NCBI GenBank assembly: GCA_020425125.1 | Contig: JAGQRV010000051.1 | Coordinates: 1 to 39,254 of the forward strand | DNA from: Paracoccaceae bacterium | Lineage (GTDB): Bacteria; Pseudomonadota; Alphaproteobacteria; Rhodobacterales; Rhodobacteraceae | Direction: 5' to 3' | Length of the DNA: 39,254 nucleotides | Shown here: piece after piece, positions 15,162-23,617 of the stretch | Position numbering within the stretch: the first letter of the stretch is position 1 | How the letters are laid out: every line of letters starts with the position of its first letter | Translations under genes and position numbers: made by a program | The notes under the pieces: generated by a model | Seen by the model: only the letters and a program-made list of their open reading frames with translations | Databases searched by the model: none | Told to the model about the DNA's origin: nothing

Positions 15162-15452
15162 ATGTGCAAGCTACTAGAGGGCCAGGACCCGGCCAGCCAC
15201 ATTCCGACGACCCGGCGCCTCCGCATCAACGGCCACGGCACCAGCATCCGTCTGGAGCAGGCCTTCTGGCAGGCCATCGACGAGATCGCGGCCGAACAGG
15301 GGATGACCACTCCGGCCTTCCTCACCCGGCTTCATGACGAAGTGCTCGACATTCATGGCGAGGTCGGCAATTTCACGTCGCTTCTGCGGTGCGCCTGCCT
15401 GTTCCATCTGAGCGACGCGCCGCGCCTTCGCACGAATGCCCTGAGACAGTAG
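15162..15452 (+). CDS. Ribbon-helix-helix domain protein
   Basis: A 96-residue protein. Its core has TRRLRINGHGTSIRLEQAFW then AIDEIAAEQGMTTPAFLTRL, matching the ribbon-helix-helix (RHH_4 type) fold in which a short strand (SIRLE) contacts DNA. The part after residue 65 (NFTSLLRCACLFHL) is the usual RHH_4 end. GGGAGGAAG precedes the ATG at 15162, 19 bp after the RpoN stop, so it is in the same operon. A transcription regulator role is likely, target unknown. Confidence 0.75.
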   Translation: MCKLLEGQDPASHIPTTRRLRINGHGTSIRLEQAFWQAIDEIAAEQGMTTPAFLTRLHDEVLDIHGEVGNFTSLLRCACLFHLSDAPRLRTNALRQ

Positions 15453-15539
15453 CGGCCCGCGCAAAAAAGGTCTCCACAAGGGCACGGCAATGCGCATACT
15501 GAATTCAAAAGACTGGGCCGCAAAGGCAAAGGGGGGAAA

Positions 15540-15935
15540 GTGGCGAAAGCAATCCATTCGATGATCCGCGTCCTCGACGAGGAGCGCTCCAAGGACTTCT
15601 ATCAAAGGGCGTTCGGGCTGACCGTCGCCGACCGGCTCGATTTCGACGATTTCACGCTCGTCTACATGAGCAACGCGGAAACCCCGTTCGAGATCGAGCT
15701 GACCGTCAACAAGGGCCGGACCGAGCCTTATGACCTCGGCAACGGCTATGGCCATCTCGCGGTATCGGTCGATGACCTCGACGCGGAACACGCGCGGTTC
15801 ACGGCAGAGGGCCTCGCCCCGCGCAAGATCGTCGAATTCAACCGCGACGGGGCCCTGCTGGCCCGGTTCTTCTTCGTCCAGGACCCTGACGGCTACCAGA
15901 TCGAAGTGCTGCAGCGGCATGGGCGATTTCTCTAG
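15540..15935 (+). CDS. Glyoxalase I-like VOC protein (lactoylglutathione lyase type)
   Basis: A 131-residue vicinal-oxygen-chelate protein. The four metal ligands of glyoxalase I line up: H6, E53 (EIELT), H72 (YGHLAVS) and E122 (GYQIEVL). The family turns the glutathione adduct of methylglyoxal into S-lactoylglutathione. The start is a GTG at 15540 with a GGGGGGA site; the fit to E. coli GlxI starts right there. It lies 27 bp ahead of the GMC dehydrogenase pair, likely in one operon, so its true substrate may be a 2-oxoaldehyde that enzyme makes. This link is inferred. Confidence 0.88.
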   Translation: MAKAIHSMIRVLDEERSKDFYQRAFGLTVADRLDFDDFTLVYMSNAETPFEIELTVNKGRTEPYDLGNGYGHLAVSVDDLDAEHARFTAEGLAPRKIVEFNRDGALLARFFFVQDPDGYQIEVLQRHGRFL

Positions 15936-15962
15936 GTGACACGATAATAGCGGGAGGAAGAC

Positions 15963-16487
15963 ATGGGCATTCAAGGTAAGCCCGCGGGAATGACCCGGCG
16001 GGATCTGTTGCTGCGTTCCGTTGCGGCGGGCGGCAGCTTCGTGGTGGGGACCGGCTTCGTCGCGGCACGGGATGCGGCCTGGGCGACCGAGGTCACATCG
16101 CTTAGCCCTCAGGCCATGGCGACGCTGATCCAGATGGCACGGGACATCTATCCGCATGACCGGATCCCGACCGAATACTACGTCGTCGCCGTCAAGGGCT
16201 ATGACACGCCCGAGACCGCCGAGGCGACCGAAGCCGGCATCGCGCTGGTGAACGGGGCCGCCGAGGGCAAGGGATACAGCAGCTATCTCGACGCCGGATG
16301 GGAGGCCGACCGGGTAGAGATCCTGCGCAGCATCGAGGACTACCCGTTCTTCCAGACCGTCCGCGGCGGGCTGGTCACCGGGCTTTATAACCAGAAGGCC
16401 GTCTGGCCGCTCTTTGGCTACGAGGGCGAGAGCTATTCCAAGGGCGGCTACATCAACCGCGGCTTCGACGACATCAACTGGATCTGA
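15963..16487 (+). CDS. Tat-exported small subunit of a GMC dehydrogenase
   Basis: A 174-residue protein of the gluconate 2-dehydrogenase subunit 3 type. A twin-arginine signal is plain at residues 11-40 (MTRRDLLLRS, then a hydrophobic Ala/Gly stretch to AWA). After it, helical blocks LSPQAMATLIQMARDIYPHD and PFFQTVRGGLVTGLYN fit the family. In such enzymes the small subunit carries the signal and drags the flavin subunit to the periplasm. GGGAGGAAG precedes the ATG at 15963; the large-subunit gene begins 12 bp after its stop. Confidence 0.85.
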   Translation: MGIQGKPAGMTRRDLLLRSVAAGGSFVVGTGFVAARDAAWATEVTSLSPQAMATLIQMARDIYPHDRIPTEYYVVAVKGYDTPETAEATEAGIALVNGAAEGKGYSSYLDAGWEADRVEILRSIEDYPFFQTVRGGLVTGLYNQKAVWPLFGYEGESYSKGGYINRGFDDINWI

Positions 16488-16499
16488 GGAGGGATCGAC

Positions 16500-18071
16500 A
16501 TGCCTGCACCATTTGATCTCAACGACGACACGGTTGTCGTCGTGGTCGGCACCGGCGCCGGGGGCGGCGTCCTTGCCAACGAACTGGCCCAGAAGGGCAT
16601 CTCGGTCGTCGCACTCGAGGCCGGGGGGCGGTACCTGCCCGAGGACTACATCAACGACGAATGGGACAGCTTTGCCCAGCTCGCCTGGCTCGACCCGCGC
16701 ACGACGTCGGGCGACTGGCGGGTGGCCAAGGATTTCTCCGGCCTGCCCGCCTGGATCGTGAAGGCGGTGGGCGGCACCTCGATCCACTGGGCAGGGGCGT
16801 CGCTCAGGTTCCAGGACCACGAATGGAAGGCGGCGACCACCTATGGCCCGGTGCAGGGCGCGAACCTGCTCGACTGGCCGATCGACGCGGCCGAGATGGC
16901 ACCCTGGTACGACAAGGCCGAGGACAAGCTGAAGGTGACCCGCACCGGCGGCCGCGACGGCCTGCCGGGCAACAACAACTTCAAAGTGCTCGAAGCCGGA
17001 GCCAAGGCGCTCGGCTACCAGGAAGTGAATACCGGTCACATGGCGATCAACTCGGCCGACTACGACGACCGGATCTCGTGCCAGCAGACCGGCTTCTGCT
17101 TCCAGGGCTGCAAGTGGGGCGCCAAGTGGTCGGCGGCCTATACCGACATCCCGCGCGGCGAGGATACCGGAAATCTCGAGGTGCGCGACCGCTGCCAGGC
17201 GCTGCGGATCGAACATGACGACACCGGCAAGGTCACCGGCGTCGTCTATGTCGATCCAGACGGCAACCAGCAGATGCAGCAGGCCCGGATCGTCGCCGTT
17301 GCCGGCAACTCGATCGAAAGCCCGCGGCTCCTGCTGAACTCGTCCTCGTCCATGTTCCCGAACGGGCTGGCAAACTCGTCCGGGCAGGTCGGCCGCAATT
17401 ACATGCGCCACACCACGGGCTCGGTCTATGCGGTCTTCGAGAAACCGGTCCGGATGTGGCGCGGCACCACCATGGCCGGGATCGTCCGCGACGAGGCGCG
17501 GCATGATCCGTCGCGCGGCTTCGTCGGCGGCTACGAGTTCGAAACCCTGTCGCTGGGCCTGCCCTTCATGGCGGCGTTCCTCGATCCCGGCGCCTGGGGC
17601 CGCGAATTCACCTCGGCACTCGACGGGTACGAGAAAATGGCCGGGCTCTGGATCGTCGGCGAGGACATGCCGCAGGAAACCAACCGCATCACGCTGAACT
17701 ACGATGTGACCGACAAGTTCGGCATGCCTGTGGCGAACGTGAACTTCGACAACCATCCGAACGACAACGCGATGCGCAACCACGCCTACCAGCAGGGCAA
17801 GGCGATCTACGAGGCTGTCGGCGCGACCCGCACCTTCCCGACGCCGCCCTATCCTTCCACGCACAATCTCGGCACCAACCGGATGTCCGAGAACCCGCGG
17901 GACGGCGTGGTGAACAAGTGGGGGCAGAGCCACGACGTCCCGAACCTGTTCGTTTCGGATGGCAGCCAGTTCACCACCGGCGCGGCGGAAAACCCGACGC
18001 TGACCATTGTCGCCCTGGCGATCCGTCAGGCCGATCACATTGCCGGCGAAATGAACGCCGGGAACATCTAG
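16500..18071 (+). CDS. GMC-family FAD dehydrogenase large subunit with Fe-S motif
   Basis: A 523-residue flavoprotein. The FAD Rossmann motif GTGAGGGVLANELAQKG is near residue 17, and the C-terminal active-site block with NLGTNRM and VSDGSQFTTGAAENPT is intact. Cys194, Cys200 and Cys204 form C-x5-C-x3-C, the spacing that holds the [3Fe-4S] cluster in bacterial FAD-glucose dehydrogenase and fructose dehydrogenase. It has no signal of its own and should travel with the Tat small subunit. No cytochrome c subunit gene follows, so the electron acceptor is unknown. The substrate (a sugar, polyol, acid or small alcohol such as acetol) cannot be told. Confidence 0.9.
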   Translation: MPAPFDLNDDTVVVVVGTGAGGGVLANELAQKGISVVALEAGGRYLPEDYINDEWDSFAQLAWLDPRTTSGDWRVAKDFSGLPAWIVKAVGGTSIHWAGASLRFQDHEWKAATTYGPVQGANLLDWPIDAAEMAPWYDKAEDKLKVTRTGGRDGLPGNNNFKVLEAGAKALGYQEVNTGHMAINSADYDDRISCQQTGFCFQGCKWGAKWSAAYTDIPRGEDTGNLEVRDRCQALRIEHDDTGKVTGVVYVDPDGNQQMQQARIVAVAGNSIESPRLLLNSSSSMFPNGLANSSGQVGRNYMRHTTGSVYAVFEKPVRMWRGTTMAGIVRDEARHDPSRGFVGGYEFETLSLGLPFMAAFLDPGAWGREFTSALDGYEKMAGLWIVGEDMPQETNRITLNYDVTDKFGMPVANVNFDNHPNDNAMRNHAYQQGKAIYEAVGATRTFPTPPYPSTHNLGTNRMSENPRDGVVNKWGQSHDVPNLFVSDGSQFTTGAAENPTLTIVALAIRQADHIAGEMNAGNI

Positions 18072-18076
18072 CAAGG

Positions 18077-18110
18077 GATCGGGCCCCGGCCATCCGGACG
18101 GGGCTCGATC
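18077..18110 (+). terminator. Hairpin after the GMC operon
   Basis: Two 12-base arms (GATCGGGCCCCG and CGGGGCTCGATC) pair with one G-U around a 10-base loop, six bases past the stop codon. The convergent lrp gene ends at 18164, so this may work in both directions. No T-run. Confidence 0.5.
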
Positions 18111-18163
18111 GATCGGCGGACGGTTCCGGCCGTGCGCGGGAACCGGCGAAGGATCGGATGCGG

Positions 18164-18628
18164 CTAGACGATCCGCGCGCCCTGCGCCTTGACCCGGCGG
18201 ATCGGGATGGCGGATTCGATCGACGCCACCCCCTCGATCCGGGTCAGCCGCGTTGTCAGGAACCGTTCGTAGTCTTCCAGTCCGCGCACCACGACTCGCA
18301 GAAGGTAGTCCCGGCTTCCGGTCATAAGCCAGCAATCCACTACCTCGGGATACTGGCCGATGGCCGCCTCGAAGGCCTCGAGCCGGTCCTGTACCTGGCG
18401 CGTCAGCTTGACCGACACGAAGACCGAGAACCCGAAGCCGAGCCTGGTTTCGTCGATCCGGGCGCCGTAGCCGGTGATGACTCCGTCTTCTTCCAGCAGC
18501 CGCACGCGCCGCGCGCAGGGGGTCGGCGACAGTCCCACCCGTTCGCTCAGCACCTGCTGCGAGAGGCGCGCGTCGCGGTGAAGTTCCGACAGGATTCGCA
18601 GGTCTTTGGCGTCAATGTCGCGGGGCAT
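18164..18628 (-). CDS. Lrp/AsnC-family transcription regulator
   Basis: A 154-residue regulator. The N-terminal winged helix shows DAKDLRILSELHRDARLSQ, LSERVGLSPTPCARRV and RLLEEDGVITGY; the C-terminal RAM (ligand-binding) part has LMTGSRDYLLRVVV. Family members bind amino acids or 2-oxo acids. It is transcribed away from the E1 gene with a 136-bp gap and probably controls it. The pair recalls mdeR-mdeB of Pseudomonas, where an Lrp protein controls a homodimeric 2-oxobutanoate dehydrogenase E1. Confidence 0.92.
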   Translation of the reverse strand: MPRDIDAKDLRILSELHRDARLSQQVLSERVGLSPTPCARRVRLLEEDGVITGYGARIDETRLGFGFSVFVSVKLTRQVQDRLEAFEAAIGQYPEVVDCWLMTGSRDYLLRVVVRGLEDYERFLTTRLTRIEGVASIESAIPIRRVKAQGARIV

Positions 18629-18764
18629 CGATTCTCTTGGAGGATTTTTCTACTCGTTCGGCGTTTTCTGACGCTGATCGCCAAATACTGCAAGAGATAC
18701 GCCAGCCTTTGGCCACAATTCGCGCCCCTATTGGCCCATGATCCCTGAAACGGAGGATCCCGCG

Positions 18765-21446
18765 ATGAACATGATGGACGTCCGCCCGGCCGACGCAACG
18801 GATACCGATCCCGAGGAGACCGCGGAATGGATCGAGGCCCTCGAATCCCTGGCAGGCACGGACGGTCCTGACCGGGCGCAATTCGTTCTGAAGCGCGTCC
18901 TCGAGGCGGCGCAACGTCTGGGCGTGCCCCTGACCGGGCTTCCCTATTCGGCCTACCGCAACACGATCCCGGCGTCGCGCCAGCCGGCCTATCCGGGCGA
19001 CCTCGCGGTCGAAGAACGGATCACCTCGATCATCCGGTGGAACGCCCTCGCGATGGTGATGCGTGCGAACCGGGCGCATGGCGAACTCGGCGGGCATATC
19101 GCGTCGTTCGCCTCTGCCGCCGAGATCTTCGAGACCGGCTTCAACCATTTCTTCCGCGCCGCCGGCGACGGCAGCGCCGGCGACCTCGTCTTCTTCCAAC
19201 CCCATTCCGCCCCCGGCATCTATGCCCGCGCCTTCCTCGAAGGCCGCCTGGCCGAGGCCGATCTGGCCCGCTACCGGCAGGAGCTTCCCGGTCCCGGCCT
19301 CTGCTCCTACCCGCATCCCTGGCTGATGAAGGAGTTCTGGCAGCTTCCCACCGGATCGATGGGGATCGGCCCGCTGTCCGCCGTCTACCAGGCCCGCTTC
19401 ATGCGGTATCTGTCGGCGCGCGGACTGGCCGAGACCTCGGGGCGCCGGGTCTGGGGCGTCTTCGGCGACGGCGAGATGGACGAACCCGAAGCCATCGCCG
19501 GGCTGACCCTCGCCGCGCGCGAAGGGCTCGACAACCTGACTTTCGTGATCAACTGCAATCTCCAGCGGCTCGACGGCCCGGTGCGCGGCAACGGCCAGAT
19601 CATCCAGGAACTGGAAGCCCTGTTCGTCGGCGCCGGCTGGAACGTGATCAAGGTACTGTGGGGTTCGGAATGGGACGCGCTGTTCGGACGCGACCGCAAC
19701 CACGTCTTGCTGCGCCGCTTCGCCGAGACGGTCGACGGGCAGTACCAGGATCTCGGCTCCAAGGACGGGGATTACAACCGCCACAAGTTCTTCGAGGCCG
19801 ATCCCGAAAGCGCGGCGCTGGTCCGCGACATGACCGATGACGAGATCCACCGCCTGAAGCGGGGCGGCCACGACATGCAGAAGCTCCACGCCGCCTTCGC
19901 CGCGGCCGTTGCGCACAAGGGCCAGCCGACCGTCATCCTGGCGAAGACCAAGAAGGGCTACGGCATGGGCGGCGCCGGAGAGAGCCGGATGATCGCGCAT
20001 CAGGCCAAGAAGCTTGACCTCGCGGCGCTGCGGGACTTCCGCGACCGTTTCGACCTTCCGCTGAGCGATGCGCAGGTGGAGGCGCTGGACTTCTACCGCC
20101 CTGCGGACGGCAGCGCGGAACTCGCCTATCTGCGCGACCGGCGCCGCGCACTTGGCGGCCACCTGCCCCGGCGCGCGCTTGCGGCGGCGCATCCCGCACC
20201 GGCCCACCCGAAGCTGGCCAGCTACGCCGGTTTCGCAATGGCGCCCGAGGGCCGGGCAATGTCGACCACCATGGCCGCCGTACGGATGCTGGGCGGATTG
20301 CTGCGGGACAAGGCGTTCGGACCGCGCCTCGTGCCCATCGTCGCCGACGAGGCCCGCACCTTCGGCATGGACAGCCTGTTCCGGCAGATCGGCATCTACG
20401 CGCCCGCCGGCCAGCTCTACGAGCCCGAGGATGCGGGTTCCATGCTCTATTACCGCGAGGCGGCGACCGGCCAGCTTCTCGAGGAAGGCATCACCGAGGC
20501 CGGCGCGATCAGTTCATGGACCGCCGCCGCAACGGCCTACAGCGCCCATGGCGTCGAAATGCTGCCGGTCTACATCTTCTATTCCATGTTCGGCTTCCAG
20601 CGCGTCGGCGACCTGATTTGGGCCGCCACGGACCAGCGGGCGCGCGGCTTCCTGTTCGGGGCAACCGCCGGCCGAACCACGCTGTCGGGCGAAGGTCTCC
20701 AGCATCAGGACGGCTCCAGCCTGCTGCAGGCGGCAACGATCCCGACCTGCCACGCCTACGACCCCGCCTTTGCCTACGAGGTCGCGGTCATCCTCGACCA
20801 CGGCATGGCGCGGATGCTCGACGAAAAGCGCGACGAATTCTTCTACCTGACGCTGATGAACGAATCCCAGCCCCAGCCGGCCATGCCGGACGGCTCGGCA
20901 GACGACATCGTCCGGGGACTTCACCTGATCGCCCGATACGGACCGGCGGACGGCCCGCGGGTTCGCCTTCTCGGCTCGGGCACGATCCTGGCGGAGGTGC
21001 TTGCCGCCGCCGAAATTCTTGCCGAAAGCCACGGCATCGCCGCCGAGGTGTTCAGCGCGACCAGCTATTCCGAACTGGCCCGAGACGCTGCTGCGGTTGA
21101 GCGGCAGAACCGGCTCACCGCAGCGCCCGACATTCAGACCAGCCATGTGGAGCGGCTGCTGGCCGGCCCAGCGCCGGTCATCGCCGCGTCGGACTATGTG
21201 CGCGCCGTTCCGCAGCAGATCGCGCCCTGGATCCGTGCGCGCTACACAGTCCTCGGCACCGACGGGTTCGGACGGTCATCGGATCGCCGGACGCTGCGCC
21301 GCTTCTTCGAGGTCGACCGCCATCATGTCGCGCTCGCGGCAGTGGAGGCGTTGGTCAGAGACGACGCACTTCCCCACACGATTCTGGACACCGCGCTGCG
21401 GGATCTGGAGATCGACCGTGCGGCGCCGGCGCCCTGGACCAGGTAG
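18765..21446 (+). CDS. aceE: Homodimeric 2-oxoacid (pyruvate-type) dehydrogenase E1
   Basis: An 893-residue thiamine-diphosphate E1, close to the 887 of E. coli AceE. The ThDP motif GDGEMDE is at residues 234-240, followed by INCNLQRLDGPVRGN. Active-site histidines are conserved at GGHIAS (H111), FFQPHSAPG (H147) and the AHQ loop. The family decarboxylates pyruvate, or 2-oxobutanoate in MdeB. No E2 or E3 gene is nearby, so it must use lipoyl partners made elsewhere. The ATG at 18765 is chosen for GGAGG nine bases upstream; an ATG at 18738 would add nine residues. It is divergent from an Lrp gene, so induction by an amino-acid or 2-oxo-acid signal is probable. Confidence 0.9.
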   Translation: MNMMDVRPADATDTDPEETAEWIEALESLAGTDGPDRAQFVLKRVLEAAQRLGVPLTGLPYSAYRNTIPASRQPAYPGDLAVEERITSIIRWNALAMVMRANRAHGELGGHIASFASAAEIFETGFNHFFRAAGDGSAGDLVFFQPHSAPGIYARAFLEGRLAEADLARYRQELPGPGLCSYPHPWLMKEFWQLPTGSMGIGPLSAVYQARFMRYLSARGLAETSGRRVWGVFGDGEMDEPEAIAGLTLAAREGLDNLTFVINCNLQRLDGPVRGNGQIIQELEALFVGAGWNVIKVLWGSEWDALFGRDRNHVLLRRFAETVDGQYQDLGSKDGDYNRHKFFEADPESAALVRDMTDDEIHRLKRGGHDMQKLHAAFAAAVAHKGQPTVILAKTKKGYGMGGAGESRMIAHQAKKLDLAALRDFRDRFDLPLSDAQVEALDFYRPADGSAELAYLRDRRRALGGHLPRRALAAAHPAPAHPKLASYAGFAMAPEGRAMSTTMAAVRMLGGLLRDKAFGPRLVPIVADEARTFGMDSLFRQIGIYAPAGQLYEPEDAGSMLYYREAATGQLLEEGITEAGAISSWTAAATAYSAHGVEMLPVYIFYSMFGFQRVGDLIWAATDQRARGFLFGATAGRTTLSGEGLQHQDGSSLLQAATIPTCHAYDPAFAYEVAVILDHGMARMLDEKRDEFFYLTLMNESQPQPAMPDGSADDIVRGLHLIARYGPADGPRVRLLGSGTILAEVLAAAEILAESHGIAAEVFSATSYSELARDAAAVERQNRLTAAPDIQTSHVERLLAGPAPVIAASDYVRAVPQQIAPWIRARYTVLGTDGFGRSSDRRTLRRFFEVDRHHVALAAVEALVRDDALPHTILDTALRDLEIDRAAPAPWTR

Positions 21447-21463
21447 CCCGGCACCGGAAGTGG

Positions 21464-21481
21464 CCCGGCGGCCCCGCCGGG
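21464..21481. terminator. Hairpin between convergent E1 and activator genes
   Basis: CCCGGCG, loop GCCC, CGCCGGG: a perfect 7-bp stem in the 60-bp gap between two convergent genes. No T-run on either side; probably bidirectional. Confidence 0.4.
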
Positions 21482-21506
21482 TGCCGCCACGGCCGACCAA
21501 GGGCGG

Positions 21507-23528
21507 TCAGCCGTAGCTGCGCCGGATGCCGTAAAGCCGCATCTTGCGGTAGAGGGTAGGACGCGAGATGCCGAGACAGGCGGCGACACGCGTCATGTTG
21601 CCCTGCTCCCGCTCGATCGCCTCCAGGATAGCGCTGCACTCCATCGCCTCAAGGCTTGTCGGCGACGGACCTGGCTGGACCTCGGCCTCGCCCTCGACCA
21701 GGGTCGCCGCGTGGCCGGACCGGATCCCGGTCAGTTCTGTCGGATAATCCTCGGCCCGGATCTCTCCGTCCTGACTCAGAAGCATCAGCCGCTCGGTCAT
21801 GTTGCGCAATTCGCGCACGTTCCCCGGCCAGGCATAGGCATCCATCAGCCGCAGCAGATCGTCCGGCGGCTTGATCGGCGCGACCCGCATGCGTTTCGCG
21901 AACAGATCGAAGAAATGGCGCACCAGAATCGGAATGTCGCCGCGGCGGGCGCGCAGCGGCGGCACTGCGATGCTGATCGTGCTGATACGGTAGTAGAGGT
22001 CGCTGCGGAACCGGCCCCCGGCGATCGCGTCGCGCAGGTCCCGGTTCGTCAGCGCGACAAGCTGGACGTCGATCGGACGGCGGCGGCTTTCGCCGATGCG
22101 GTAGACAGCGCGCTGTTCGAGCACACGCAGAAGATAGGGCTGAATCTCCAGCGGCATCTCGCCGATCTCGTCAAGGCAGATCACCCCGCCATTGGCCAGT
22201 TCGAACTTCCCGGCCTTGCCTTCCCGGCTCGCGCCGGTGAAGGCACCCGGACTGTGACCGAACAGCTCGCTGCCCACCAGTTCGCTGGAAATCGCACCGC
22301 AATTGACCGCGACATAGGGCGCCGGCGCCTTGCGTTGACGCACGTCATGGACGAGCCGTGCGAACAGCTCCTTGCCGACCCCGGTCTCGCCCTGCACCAG
22401 GATCGAAGCCCCGGCCTCGGCCGCCCGCTGCGCGAGTTCGATCGCCTTCAGCAATCCCGGATCGCGGCCGAGGATGGTGATGGGCTCCTCGCTGGTCCCG
22501 GCCCGCGGCCGGATCTGGATGCCGGCGCTCTCCGATGATGCGCGGCCGCGCCGCTGGTCGGGCAGCAGCAGCGCCGCACCGCGCAACGATCCGTCAAGCC
22601 GCAGCCCCCGGATCCCGGCGGGCTTCAGTTCGCCCGGCAAGGCCGCCGCAATGGCATTGTCGTCCATGCCGTCCGTCAGGCGCAGCAGGCGCCGCCCGAT
22701 CTCCAGATGCTGCGACGGCGGCACCGCCCGCCGGTCGCCGACGCGGCAATCCACGACCCGACCCAGCCGGTCGAGAACCACGAGACTATCGCCCGAATTC
22801 GCCGGGCGCAGCAATTCGCGCGACGCATCGATCAGGCGCAGATGCTCGCGCTTCTGGAACTCTGCCAGCGCCGCCTCGATCCCCTGTGCAGAGGCGATCA
22901 GCAGCGCGGTGTTGTGCGGCCGGAAAATCCCCGGCGGGCCGGAGAGATCGACAAGACCGATGATGCTGCCGTCGAACGGATCGCGGATCGGCGCCCCGAC
23001 GCAGGTCCAGTTCTTGATGCCCGAGCAGAAATGCTCCGAGGCATGCACATGCGCGGGCTTGCCGGTCCTGAGCGGCGTGCCGATGCCGTTGGTGCCGATC
23101 ACCTCCTCGTTCCAGATCCCGCCCACTTCCAGGTGGATACGGCGCCCGGCATCCAGCGTGGCCGGATCCCCCAGGGTCTCGATGATCGTGCCCTGCTTGT
23201 CGGTGAGGATCAGCATGACCCCGGCATTTTCCAGCAGCGGCGCCAGACGGGCGAACACGTCGCTGGCCGCAGCGCGCAGATCGCTGCTGTCGTGCTTCAG
23301 GCGATGGATTTCGTCGCCGCCCCCGGCCAGCGGTGCCATATCGGCCTCGGCGCTGATCCCGGCCTCGCTGCAGCGGAACCACGACTCGAGTATCTCGGAA
23401 CGCACCCCCATCTGGTCCCCGCCGGTCCGGCCGCTGCCGTCCAGAAATCGCTCCCATGCGTCACGGGTCAGGGAATCGTCGTAGTCCTGGAAATTTCCGT
23501 TGAAGCAAGTCTGGCGTGTGTCGTTCAT
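21507..23528 (-). CDS. Sigma-54-dependent activator, AcoR/MimR type (GAF-AAA+-Fis)
   Basis: A 673-residue enhancer-binding protein. Residues about 95-225 form a GAF-like sensor (with WNEEVIGTNGIGT and VGAPIRDPFDGSIIG, as in AcoR). The AAA+ motor has Walker A GETGVGKE at 380-387, the sigma-54 contact loop GAFTGA at 428-433, and Walker B CLDEIGE near 451. A C-terminal Fis helix-turn-helix ends with CLGISRPTLYRKMRLYGIRR. AcoR-type activators respond to acetoin or other small ketones and alcohols; MimR, of this type, switches on mycobacterial propane monooxygenase. It is the best candidate for the sites upstream of prmA. The ATG at 23528 (AAGG upstream) is preferred to a GTG at 23552. Confidence 0.93.
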   Translation of the reverse strand: MNDTRQTCFNGNFQDYDDSLTRDAWERFLDGSGRTGGDQMGVRSEILESWFRCSEAGISAEADMAPLAGGGDEIHRLKHDSSDLRAAASDVFARLAPLLENAGVMLILTDKQGTIIETLGDPATLDAGRRIHLEVGGIWNEEVIGTNGIGTPLRTGKPAHVHASEHFCSGIKNWTCVGAPIRDPFDGSIIGLVDLSGPPGIFRPHNTALLIASAQGIEAALAEFQKREHLRLIDASRELLRPANSGDSLVVLDRLGRVVDCRVGDRRAVPPSQHLEIGRRLLRLTDGMDDNAIAAALPGELKPAGIRGLRLDGSLRGAALLLPDQRRGRASSESAGIQIRPRAGTSEEPITILGRDPGLLKAIELAQRAAEAGASILVQGETGVGKELFARLVHDVRQRKAPAPYVAVNCGAISSELVGSELFGHSPGAFTGASREGKAGKFELANGGVICLDEIGEMPLEIQPYLLRVLEQRAVYRIGESRRRPIDVQLVALTNRDLRDAIAGGRFRSDLYYRISTISIAVPPLRARRGDIPILVRHFFDLFAKRMRVAPIKPPDDLLRLMDAYAWPGNVRELRNMTERLMLLSQDGEIRAEDYPTELTGIRSGHAATLVEGEAEVQPGPSPTSLEAMECSAILEAIEREQGNMTRVAACLGISRPTLYRKMRLYGIRRSYG

Positions 23529-23617
23529 GTCGACCTTGTTGTTTGTCGTCACCTTGTGCCGGCGAGTTCAGAAGGCGGTCTCGACCCGCTACCGCGGTGC
23601 GCCCGCCCCGGAGGGGC

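Noticed and set aside
15480-15493. GGGCAC...ATGC resembling a sigma-54 promoter before the glyoxalase-like gene
   Set aside because: The gap between the GG and GC pairs is one base short, which normally abolishes sigma-54 binding.
15174-18335. A 1053-codon open frame on the minus strand opposite the RHH, VOC and GMC genes
   Set aside because: It is antisense to three well-supported genes, rich in Arg/Asp/His/Gly as expected of a GC-rich shadow frame, and shows no protein family.
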